Notes under the pieces: generated by a model | Seen by the model: the letters and a program-made list of their open reading frames with translations, nothing else | Databases searched by the model: none | Told to the model about the DNA's origin: nothing | Origin: Colletotrichum lupini | Taxonomy: Eukaryota; Ascomycota; Sordariomycetes; Glomerellales; Glomerellaceae | Length of the DNA: 64,000 bases | Assembly: GCF_023278565.1 (NCBI RefSeq) | Contig: NC_064675.1 | Coordinates: forward strand, 7,068,001-7,132,000 | Direction: 5' to 3' | Position numbers and translations under genes: made by a program | Part shown: one piece after another, positions 47,101-57,512 of the stretch | How the letters are laid out: the number at the start of each line of letters is the position of its first letter | Position numbering within the stretch: the first letter of the stretch is position 1

Positions 47101-49830
47101 ACGAAGTTATATAACCTCTTAAAGTAATTAAGTAATAATAATATCGAAATAGGGGTACTAGAGTAGTTAACGAAAGTATATTACTAATACTAGATAAATG
47201 CGCAGAGCTTACGTAAATTCAAGTTTAAATTGCATAATAAGCTTAATTTTAACTAAGAAATCGTTATTAATATTTTCTATTTAAATAGTTAGCTAGTACT
47301 ATATATAATCGACGTAACTATATCCTTCTAAATAAGGCAATTCTTCTAGGATTTATAAGTAAAGATAGTATAGGTAGCCCTATAAAAAAGCTAGATTAAT
47401 ATATACTAAGGACCGCTAGACGGTATTAAAACCGACGCTAGTACTAGCTTTAAGTTAATAAAATTTAGGGATAATATAACGGCCTACGGTATATAGCTAA
47501 AAGTCGTACCCGTTAAAGCGCATTATAATATTAAAAAAGTAGAGAGGGTATACTAATAGTTAAAAAGGGTATTTAGAATTATTAAAAAAGAAAATCCAGA
47601 TTCTATTAATAACGAATGCCTCTAGATAGTACTTAAATATTATAACGATACTATAGGGCCTAACGGACTTATACTAACGCTATTAATATTTAGAGTATAT
47701 TTAAGAACGACCTTAGCCTCGCTACTATTACTAAACATAAGCTAACGAGCCCGAGTAATTAAAAAAATAATATAAATATTACGCGAGGTAAGTATAAAAA
47801 GGTAAGTTAACGAGGTAATTACTACGTATAATAGGCCCGATATAAAAAATAATTTAAATATACCGCTAAATTCGGATATACGAGTATAATACGAAGTTAC
47901 TTAATAATAAGCTAGACTATATAAGTTAATTTCTATTAATAAGCGCTCTTATATAGTCATAAGAAATCGTAACTAGCTACTCGAAGTATTAATTATAGTA
48001 GTTAGACCGTACTATATAAATCTTAATAAGGTAATTTCTAACTTATAAAAAGAAGAAGAGCTAGGGGAAACTATATAACCCGCAGTAGAGGCATAGGAAA
48101 TTATCCTTAATAAAATCGTCGTAGTAATACTAATAAACGACGAGGAAGAGGAAATTACTAAAAGGGTACTAATACTACTAGCGAGACGTCGCAAAAGACT
48201 ACGACGGTAAGCCCTAACGCGGCAATTTATTATTAGTAACGAGGTAATTAATACCTTTTATATAGTAAAAGAGAAAGCCGATTTTAAGCTAGCGGTTAAA
48301 CTACGTAAAGAAAGCGTAATTATAACTATTAAAAAGCTATATAAAGGATTAGATCTTATCGAAGTAGATACTCTTCGTAATCGAGGGGTCTATTAATTTA
48401 TCTTATACGACTTAAAAAAACATATAAACCTCTATATATTTAAATTATAAATAGTTCGTAAGATTAAAAGGAAAAGAACACCTTAGCCGTACGAGAAGTC
48501 TAAATACGTAATTTAGGGGTACGGCGATATTAAAAAAGTAACGCTACTTATGTAATTACTTACTATATAGCGCTATAGCTAACGATTAATAATAGTACTA
48601 ATAGTATTACTATAGAAGAAGGGACATGAGATTTAGAGCCGTAATATTACCTAAGCCTATACTTAATTAGCTACAGGGCTTATAAGGAAAATCCTAGCCT
48701 ATTTACTAAAAAAAATAGCTAGTAAGTACTTAAAAGGCACGATTATTAAAGTACTTAAGCTACTATATAGGCTTATAGAATCGGGCACTTATTAATAGGC
48801 TACCTACTACGATTTTTATATTAATTAACTATTAATAGTTACCTCTATATACGACCCGTGCTTACTAATTATAGAGTACGAAAGTAACTAATTTAGGATC
48901 GTTAGAATATAGACTAACGATATATTAAGCCTATTTAATATTAACTTTATAAAAAAGGAGGATAAGGAGCTTTAAAAAGCGGGCTTTATAGCGAAGCTAA
49001 AAGAGGTCTTTATAATAAATACCCCCCTAGTATTTAACGGCGGGATTTTTATAATTAAAAAGGAAACCGTCGTTTTTTAATAAAAGGGGTAGGGCGAGAA
49101 GATTAACCTCGTTAATTTAAATATAACTAATATTAAAAAGCGGTATAAGGCTAAGCTCGTACGAGGGGTATATATTACGAGTATTTATTAACTTAAAGTA
49201 ATTTTTAACTACGCTAGGGTAGTATAGGCTATAAATCTAACTAAATAAGACGTCGAGGTACTTAATAAGCAGCTTAAGTAGTAGTAAATAAATCTTAATC
49301 GAGGTCTCGTTTACTACCTAATCGACTTTGTAATTAATAAGCTTTACGTCTTTATTAATAGGTTATTTACGAATAATAACGACCTTATTTCGTAATTAGG
49401 GTATATTATTATCCTAATTAACGAGAGTATAGGCGAGAGCGAATTTATTATATATAGTAATATAATTTATTACTCGTTAACTAAAAGTAAGTAGGTAATA
49501 AGAAGTATATTAGTATCGGAGGTTTATAGTATAATTAACGGCGTTAATCTCTCTTATATAATTTTAATAATACTAAAGAAGATTACTTATCGAATTAGCC
49601 TTTTATTTATTTTAACGGTTATTTATACCGATTCTTACTCGCTATACGAATACCTTATTAAATTAGGAACGACGAAGGAAAAGAGGCTTATAATCGATAT
49701 TATAGCCTTTAAGTAATCGTATAAAAGGCGCGAGATACTCGAGATCCGTTAGATTAATAATAAAAATAACCTCGTAAACGCTTTTATAAAAGTAGTACTA
49801 AATAAGGGATTAGAGTAATTCGTAAGTAGT
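44200..49830 (+). pseudogene. Copia polyprotein relics in element A
   Basis: This is parallel to the relics in B and in the same order, with RNase H near 49510-49820 carrying the same LGTTKEKRL block. The frame is broken more often, and more Gln/Arg/Trp codons have been lost to stops or AT-rich codons than in B. Confidence 0.8.
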
Positions 49831-49976
49831 AGAAAAGTTATTATACGAATAGAGGGATAGGTTATATAAAAAGAGTAAAAAAAAGGGGGGAAAGGAGACG
49901 ACTTAGTAAACGGGCCCGAGGTCGAATTATACTTCTAACCGTAGCGGTTAAATTAATAAAAGAAAGAGAAAGTTAG

Positions 49977-50181
49977 TATCGGATTAGAAGTCTAATTTAA
50001 CTATGGTATATAGCCGACTATATAGGGGCTAATTAGGGGCCCTATTTATAATTATTATAGCTAGCCTAACTTATAATTAGAACCTCCTTTTTATACCTAC
50101 TACGCAAATATTTATATAGTTCAATTAATCTCTTTGTTAACTACGGTTCGAACTAACTACCCTATAATAGGGATACTAACA
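49977..50181 (+). repeat. 3' LTR of Copia element A
   Basis: 205 bp, followed directly by the CTTAA target copy at 50182-50186 and then unique host sequence. It is preceded by the A/G priming tract (about 49958-49976). Confidence 0.9.
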
Positions 50182-50720
50182 CTTAACCAAGCTTCCAGAG
50201 ACTCTGAATGCCGCCCAATTCTATCAATGAAGACCATTCTCCTACTCTCCTGATTTGGGCTACATTTCCAATGCTCTGCAGTCCTCTCAACCTCAGTCAA
50301 AACTTGAGACCAACTGCTATGTCGCAAATCCGATGCCGCGTCGAGTGGGATGTGGGCTGCACGTTTCTTTTTCGCAAGTTTTTGTTCCACTTGTGTCATT
50401 AAGGCAAAAAGGCGTTCCTTTTGCTCATTCGCCTGCTCCCACATTGCTGTGCTTTTGTTGATGAAGAACTTGTTAGTTACGCCAGTCTTACATGTAACGA
50501 AGATACACAGGCATGTATTGAAACAGAGAGTGGCAAGCGTCTACCTCGCATCTTTCAGCTTCCATGCTTCATCTGCAGAAACGAAACTTCCACTTTGCTC
50601 GCTATACACTGGCAATAGCTGTCCCGGTGGACAGATTTGATTCTCGATGAATGATACTGCCTCTTTTTGAGGGTAGCGATCCCTGGAAAGGAGGAATGAA
50701 TCTCTTTGGCCACTTTCCAT
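50182..50720 (-). pseudogene. STAND-like gene split by a retrotransposon: 5' part
   Basis: Exon 1 (50720-50545) starts at an ATG in a CAAACCATGG context and encodes a 58-residue head. Exon 2 (50451 down to the target duplication at 50182) carries a charged helical segment rich in Glu, Lys and Gln, then reaches EAWL exactly at the insertion point. The intron between them (50452-50544) starts GTAGAC, has a TAACTAAC branch region and ends AAAAG. With the part at 33928-35956 it makes a 630-aa reading frame. The promoter would lie in 50721-51376, shared with the divergent AAA ATPase. Confidence 0.85.
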
Positions 50721-51376
50721 GGTTTGAAGTTGATAACCATGAGAGTCTTGTGAATAGACTGTGAGTAATGATCAGAACGAAAGGACTGGGCCTGCGTACA
50801 CCACATAACCTCCAAGAGAAGGCTAGGGATGGTTATGAGTGCAGGACATGTGGCAATTGAATTCCGATACCCTAGCTGCAAGGAGCAACTGTTGCCTCAA
50901 TAGCCGCTGAATATTACATGACTGGATGGTGATATCAATCTTTATTGGCTGCACGTAGTCTGACCAACGCATTTCAAGCAGGCTGTAGGCAGGCTTACGG
51001 CAGGCTGTGACCCTCCAACTATCTAGTGTGATACGTTACATGCAGAGGACGAAAGTGCTTCTGAAAGTCAGCCAATGTGAGTGTCTCATTCTTCTGTACT
51101 TACCGGTGGCATTTGCAGCGTCACTGAATGTCGGTATTGACTGGATACAGGCAGTTCGGAAAGAGATGACACCGAAGCCCCTTGCTAACCGAGAGCCTGG
51201 GATCGTCACTCTCTCAAGTGCGGCGGTGTCTTCCTACACATTTGGATCCGGTGTCGGTCTGTAGCCCCGTCGTACTTAAAAGAACGCTGTCATACGGGGA
51301 ATTTCTGCCTTTTAGACCCTTCCTTTCACGGCTTTCTCATCACCGTTGGTTTCTGCTCAACCTACCTTACCTGGAT
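50721..51376. other. Divergent promoter region, split STAND-like gene and AAA ATPase 2
   Basis: About 650 bp separate the two start codons. I see no gene. An open stretch continues upstream of the ATPase ATG from about 51182, but without an ATG in frame. Confidence 0.5.
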
Positions 51377-54300
51377 ATGCCTCCAGAACTATCGCAAGCA
51401 GCACGAGAGGATTCTCTCATTGCCACGAACAAGGATTTCCAGCAAAAAGATCCCGAGAAAATCTCCGAGGCTAATGAAATGCCGGAGTCTGTCTGCGGTT
51501 CCGAGAGTGACAATGTCGATCCGACGAGTCAAAAAGCCGATACTCCGAGTTCTGAACAAGATGGTCACTCATCAGCGGATCAAGAGGAGGTACCCCTAGA
51601 AGACACAGTGGAAGAGGATGAAGGCGAGGTAATAAGTGCGGCCCATCGAGCGGCGTACCCGAATGCGACACAGGTGCGTCATGTATTCGAAGAGGAGAAA
51701 GAATCCGGCCGGATGAAAATGCGATACCATCAAGCATCTCTACACCACACATTTACCAACTTGCGGATTGAAGATCTTGAGCGCGGTCTCAAGGAGCTGA
51801 AAGCTGCTTTTGAGAATCGCGATGACAGTTGGGAAGCCCCGAAAAGGACCAAGTTTCCCATTCATCGACATGAACTGCGGAGGTCATACGCAAATCAGTT
51901 TCGCATCACGCGACTGACGGCTATGCTGCATTGCTCTCAGCAACCAGCCCTAGAAGTACAAGTCACCGAAAGGATTCCACCTATTCTTTTGACCTTGGAC
52001 AATGAATCGCGGAGTCTGTCTCACCAAACGCCTGGGAATGCTGAAGGCATACCGTTGCAAAGCGGCTCTCTGAAGACCCCAGAGCGTCTGCGAATCAGGT
52101 CGTGGTCTCTTTTGTCACATCTCGAGAAGATAACTGGACGAGCTATAATGGGCCTTGCACAGTCTACTAAGATGGACGGTGTAAAGGTGCACAGCGGCGT
52201 CGCGTTTCTCCGGCCTTTCAAATTCTTCGCTGAGCACCACGATGCAATCAGGAAGAGTCATGCTGAACTGGAAGCTTGGATGCACACTGGCACACCCTCT
52301 AAGCACCGAAAAGAATCTCAGAAGCAAGCAGTTGAGCCTATTCACGAAACTTCGACTCAGCATGACTTTAATGATAAGAACCTTGTGGAAGATTTGAAGC
52401 TTCTTGTCCACTTTCTTGATAACGACCTGAAGTCCACCTTGGACCTGCGCCAAAAGGTCAAGGATGGAACAGCGCTTGAAATCGAATATGACGATCTTTG
52501 GCATCTCTTTGCACGGGGAGATATTGTTATTACGCCTTCTGACCCCAATCAAGCTTATCGAGTCATCAACATGGCGGGCGGTCGCGAGCCACTGCAGTAC
52601 GAAGCTAGGTACCCGCGAAGTGACGTTGAGAAACCTGTTCCAGTGGACGGTTTTGTTCTGGACTGCTTAAGCTTTGGATCTGATGGCACCGCATACATTC
52701 CAAAACTACAGAGACTCCCGATCCATCGATTCCATGGAAAACGATTGATTACATCGTTACCCGTTTATCCTTTGCGGTTCGACCCGAAGCAAAATGCATT
52801 ACGAGCCGAATTCGAAGCTATGGGCACGAGGTTCCTGGAATTGACTCGAGAAACAAGTTGCCACAAGCTGGCTCGTGGCAAGACACTCGATGAGCCATCT
52901 CATGACTTAGACAATCAAGTCATAGTCGACATGCGCCTCGCGATGACGGCTAAAGCTGAGTGGAGAATGAAGACCAGTACATCGTCGGAAGAGCTCACAC
53001 GAAGGGACAAAAGGGAGACTATTGAAGGATCCTGGTGTTATCATCGTGAACCAGGTTGTTGCGGTGGCGATGTCATTTTTAACGACCTCGTATACGATGA
53101 AGAGCATGCTGCCGCCTTCGGTCAGAAACTGACCAGGATGTTAGGTCCGCTGCAGGAAGAAGATCTGACAGAAGAAGATTTGATGTTAATGCAGCCTTAC
53201 GTCTACGCCTTCGTTCTTCGATCTAGACAGTGGGCAACCATCTGGACAACAGACCTGACAGAAGTTGTGTTTGAGAATAACTTCAACGACCTCGTCATTT
53301 CTGAAGACCACAAGGAGACTGTCAGGGCACTGGTAAAAACGCACGAGAACAAGCGGGCCGCAGAATCATCTCCTGGCGTCGCACGTAGCGTTGGAACAGC
53401 GCTGGATCTTGTCAAGGGCAAAGGGGCTGGCCTTGTCATTCTTCTCCACGGTCCACCTGGCGTGGGGAAGACGTCGACGGCTGAGTGCGTTGCCGATGAT
53501 ACCCATCGACCTCTTTTCCCCATTACATGCGGCGATATTGGAGAGACGGCGGCCGATGTCGAGACCAACTTGCAATATAGCTTTAAGCTTGCACATAAAT
53601 GGGGTTGCGTACTGTTGCTGGATGAGGCTGACATCTTCCTCGCGAAGAGAGTTCGAGACAACATCCGTCACAATGCCGTGACGAGCGTATTCCTTCGCAC
53701 ACTTGAATACTATGCCGGAATTCTGTTCCTTACCTCCAACCGAGTCGGAGCAATCGATCCAGCATTCAAGTCAAGGATCCAGATGTCTCTCTCCTACAAC
53801 GATCTGGATCTCCCGGTGACTCTCAAGATTTACGAGAAGTTCATCAAAAGAGCCAAAGAAGAGCAGCGCAGTACGGGGACCCGGAACTTCAAGATAAAAG
53901 AGAAGGAGATCATGAGCTTTGCCGAAAAGCACTACAATCGACTTGAGCTTGAAGGACGATACACGTGGAATGGAAGGTATGGTTATGTCCCGCTCGCCCA
54001 GCTTTTTAGTGATGTCTCTCAATGTCTAGAATCGCTTAGTTTACTGACAACCAAATGATGTAGACAAATCCGAAACGCTTTTCAAACAGCCATCGCTCTA
54101 GTTGAGTACCAATACATATCAAAAGAGGCAGACGAGCCCAAACCCAGTCTTGGCAAGAAGCAATTCAAGAAGGTTGCAAGGGGGTTCAAAGAGTTCGATG
54201 ACTATCTCATCAATGTGAACGGAGCGACTGAGGCAGACGAGGCTAGACGCGAGGGCTGGCGATATGATGTTCGAAAGACCGTATCCTCGCCGACGCCGCA

Positions 54301-54562
54301 CAGATCCACCCAGGCTAGTCGCTTCCAGCAGGGTTCGAAACATCCTGCGCGAAACCTCGAGTCTGAAGATAGCTCCGAGACAGAGAAAGAAAGTGACGAG
54401 GATTCTGAGGACGAGGCCAAAGATGGAAGAGGATCGGAGAAAAAAGCTACCCCCAGCACCGTTGGAGGTCAATCTCTTGCTACCGCTGGAGTGTCCCTTG
54501 ACATGGAACAGTACCAACAATTTCTCAAGTTCCAACAGATGATGTCCGGTGGTGGTAAATAA
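51377..54562 (+). CDS. AAA ATPase of the fungal DUF7025 type (paralogue 2)
   Basis: Two exons (51377-53976 and 54064-54562) total 3,099 bp, encoding 1,032 aa. The intron starts GTATGG and ends GTAG, and splicing completes the family hallmark WNGRQIRNAFQTAIAL. Order: acidic Ser/Glu-rich N-terminus with PEST-like composition; a long middle region of the DUF7025 type; Walker A GPPGVGKT (about 692-699); the ITCGDIGETAADVE segment; Walker B LLLDEAD (about 746-752); sensor TSNRVG and arginine finger region FKSRI. The tail is acidic and ends MSGGGK. Substrate is unknown; this family's members are putative remodellers, sometimes near NLR-like genes. No defects were seen. Confidence 0.92.
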
Positions 54563-55682
54563 GAGTTAGAAACTGCAGTGAGCATACGAATGATTAGGAA
54601 AGTGACAGTAGTAACAACAAGGACTAGACTTTGAGTTTAATCTACTCCTGCCATGCGGTGCCCATGAGATTGATCCTATCGTGAATCAGGAAACACACGA
54701 GAAACGGCTGGTTTCTTCATTTAATTACCGAGCAAGATCCGATTGACATCACGGATTTTGCGCACTAGACATTGCGGCCACGTGAACTGCCATGCGTGCC
54801 ATGAGGCAAACGAACGCAGGCAGCATCTGCAACACAGCCTTACAGCTCCACTATGCTGCAACCACATGACGTTCACAGATTTCAAAGCTTTCAACCAACC
54901 AGGCTCTCAGTTGCACAGTTGGTTTTGGCCAAGAGCTGGTTGAAATTCTTACTTCTGCAAGTCATTCGTTTCCCCTGAAAACAGCATCTCGCAAAAAGGT
55001 CCAGCAGACGCCTTATGGGGGTCGCCTTGCCAGCGAAAGCACAACATTGGCCAGTAAGCGGGAATGCGGCATAACCGAAGTGATGCCTGGCCACCTATCA
55101 GAAGGTGGACATGGTTGATATATTTCAGCCGCGGCCCAAAACATCAGATATGCTCGGATCAGGCTAGCGTGTCTTATGCCAGCTCCACGCCACGGCTCTT
55201 TCGACAACGCTCGTAAACGCACCTGCGCGGCCCGGCCCCTAGACTATGCAGCGTAAGCCGGTGTGATAGTCAGCCACTCCGAAGGCTGAGGGCCGAACTG
55301 GTTGCAGCAATTACTCGTCGGAATGCAGAAGGCTATCAAGGCTGGCTGAGTAGGCTGTCGGGCTTGGTGATGGGACTCGGCGTCAGACTGCTGACCATCT
55401 TGTCTTTGATTACACCAATCAACGTCCGTCATTCACCTAGAAAGCCTACGATCAACTGTTGCACAACTTTTCCCAATTGAAGACGACTCTGCGGCTGAGC
55501 AGTATGTAGCCTGCCTTGGGGGTTCCGTGTAAATGGGGTCCATGCATGTGATGCTGATTGATTCTTATTTATTGCTGTTGGCTGTCCTGTTTCTGCTGAT
55601 CAAGTCCTTTGCAACTCTGCTTCTTCTAAGAGACACCTCTCAAAAAAAACATTATTTACTTTCCGTTCTAGAAATCTCAACC
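54563..55682. other. Intergenic, no supported gene
   Basis: I see only short frames. A hydrophobic 50-codon stretch open from about 55533 continues in frame into the next gene, but it is judged leader because the ATG at 55683 has the better context and protein start. Confidence 0.5.
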
Positions 55683-57401
55683 ATGGTTCGCATTGAAGAT
55701 TTCGAGGGTATGCAATACTCCAGGGTGGGAGACGAGTCTGAGATGCAAGAATACGCTTTCTTCAACCAGCAATATGCAACTTCAACATATCAGAAAGAGC
55801 ACGACATGAACCCCGATCTCATAGTGCGACCTCAAAACGACCAAGATGTCATCAGAGCGGTCAACTGGGCCAGGGAAAACAAGGTGGCCGTTGCCGTCAA
55901 GAGTGGAGGTCACCAGTACAGCGGAGCCTCGTCCACAAGCGGCAAAAACATCCAGATCGACTTGGGTAACACGTACAAGGATCTGATGATCTTGAAGCCC
56001 AAGGAACCCATTGCAGACAACCGCACACTTGTTTATATTGGCGTCAGCATCACTATGATGGATCTCAACAAGTACCTCAAGCAGACGAAGCTCTTTGTTC
56101 CCACTGGCCAGTGTGCGTACGTCGGCGTCGGAGGTCACGGCCAGACTGGCGGTTACGGACAGTTAGGCCGAAGTTTCGGCCTTTTTGGAGACAATATCAG
56201 AACCATCCGCATGGTATGCCACGACGGTGTCATCCGCGACATCACCAAGGAGAACAACCCTGAGATGTTCTATGCCATCCTTGGTGGCAGCCCAGGAAAC
56301 TTCGGCGTCATCACTCACTACATCGTCGAGGTGTATAAGTCTAGTAGCTACCTTGGTACCGTCGCTGGACCTAACGGCTTCAAAGGACCTCATGGCATCA
56401 AGGCACTCTGGCTCTATTCCAAGGAAGTTCTTACCACACTTCTCAATGCCATTGCCGAGATGGCTGATGACCCTACATTCCCCCGTGGCTTTGACCTCTG
56501 TGTCAGTGTCATCAGCACAGATTTCCCTATGTCGACTCTGTTCAAGGAGCTCAAAGACGCCAACGTCTGGCAGCGCATCCAGGACCGCATCAAGAATGCA
56601 CTCGAAGACGACTTCCTGGAGTTGCTCAATGGACGGTTTCCAGCCTCGATAATCCTGTATGCGCAGTGGTGCCCGACCAGCAAGGAGGACAAGTACGATG
56701 CCAATGTCGACGCCTGGTTTGGCAAGTTCCGAGAGCTCAAGAGCCTGTTGGAAGACTTCTCGCTTCAGTTTGGAGAGTTCGACATGGAGATGTCGGATAT
56801 GACTGGGCAGTGGATCTTCCCCAGAGCGCGCGAGTTTGACCTCCCATACGTCAAGCGCACATACTCGACCAACTCCACCAGCCTTACAAAAGATAAGTGG
56901 GTTGATGCTGTTGTTGATCGCATTGACCTCATCTATAACCCTGAACAGTACCTCAAGGGACATGAGGGTGAGAAGGATTATGAGCGTTTCATGCGATGTA
57001 AGCTGTCAGTTCAAATCCAGTGCTTTGGAGGCAAGAACTCGCGCTTCTTCGTCAACAGAGACAACGGCACATCCTACAGCTGGAGAGACTCGTCTGTTGT
57101 CCAGACTTTGGACTGCTTCCACGAGCCCGATGAAGATTCCAGGAAGCTGGCTCAATCATGGCAAGCCAAGAACGATCAGATTATGAACGGACCTGACAGC
57201 CCGTTCAGCAAGAAGGATAGACGTCTTCTTTGGGGATCTTATGGTGATTGGAACTTGGGTGATGAGAAGATCTGGAAGTGCTACTACGAAGATGAGGAGA
57301 AGTACAGGCGGCTTGGAAAGGCCAGAGCACTCGCTGATCCCAACGGAACGTTTACTGCAAATCCGTTCGCAATTACTGCAATCAACAATGCAAAGTTATG
57401 A
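55683..57401 (+). CDS. Berberine-bridge-type FAD-linked oxidoreductase
   Basis: A single-exon gene of 572 aa. Residues 45-230 form a PCMH-type FAD-binding domain. SGGHQYSGASS places the flavin-linking His at 77. GQCAYVGVGGHGQTGGYG supplies Cys144, so a bicovalent flavin is likely, as in glucooligosaccharide oxidase relatives. The C-terminal domain has the BBE-type ADPNGTF ending, but the usual YYG segment is weak. Such enzymes oxidise sugars, alcohols or secondary metabolites with oxygen as acceptor; the substrate cannot be read here. There is no signal peptide from the ATG at 55683. The alternative upstream start (about 55533) would add a hydrophobic anchor and make it membrane-bound or secreted. 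Confidence 0.88.
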   Translation: MVRIEDFEGMQYSRVGDESEMQEYAFFNQQYATSTYQKEHDMNPDLIVRPQNDQDVIRAVNWARENKVAVAVKSGGHQYSGASSTSGKNIQIDLGNTYKDLMILKPKEPIADNRTLVYIGVSITMMDLNKYLKQTKLFVPTGQCAYVGVGGHGQTGGYGQLGRSFGLFGDNIRTIRMVCHDGVIRDITKENNPEMFYAILGGSPGNFGVITHYIVEVYKSSSYLGTVAGPNGFKGPHGIKALWLYSKEVLTTLLNAIAEMADDPTFPRGFDLCVSVISTDFPMSTLFKELKDANVWQRIQDRIKNALEDDFLELLNGRFPASIILYAQWCPTSKEDKYDANVDAWFGKFRELKSLLEDFSLQFGEFDMEMSDMTGQWIFPRAREFDLPYVKRTYSTNSTSLTKDKWVDAVVDRIDLIYNPEQYLKGHEGEKDYERFMRCKLSVQIQCFGGKNSRFFVNRDNGTSYSWRDSSVVQTLDCFHEPDEDSRKLAQSWQAKNDQIMNGPDSPFSKKDRRLLWGSYGDWNLGDEKIWKCYYEDEEKYRRLGKARALADPNGTFTANPFAITAINNAKL

Positions 57402-57512
57402 ACGGGACTAAGTACTTCACTAAAAACAGGACTGGGCGGAAAACTTGTATGTTAAGGATTAGGTCAAATTTGTACCCCAAATTGTTTGTAGTCTAAAATT
57501 ACACAACTCTCA
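57402..57512. other. Short intergenic region between converging genes
   Basis: 110 bp separate the two stop codons, so the 3' UTRs may overlap. I see no gene. Confidence 0.7.

Larger units (their letters stand above)
35957..50181 (+). mobile_element. Outer Ty1/Copia element A, carrying nested element B
   Basis: The element is bounded by 205-bp LTRs (35957-36161 and 49977-50181) and an exact CTTAA target duplication (35952-35956 and 50182-50186). Element B (37242-44038) interrupts it; A's own interior is 36162-37241 plus 44044-49976, about 7 kb. Copia order is shown by protease, integrase, reverse transcriptase and RNase H relics in plus orientation. CA and TG are rare and all frames are broken. 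It is more decayed than B in the shared leader, matching greater age. It sits inside a coding exon of a STAND-like gene. Confidence 0.93.

Noticed and set aside
35957..50181. Tandem array of Copia elements sharing LTRs produced by unequal recombination
   Set aside because: The inner LTR pair has its own exact CTTAT duplication and shares a 3-bp deletion absent from the outer pair. This fits nested insertion, not recombination.
55533..55682. N-terminal membrane extension of the flavoprotein
   Set aside because: The FAD domain begins after the ATG at 55683, which has a good context. The upstream part looks like leader, though I cannot exclude it.
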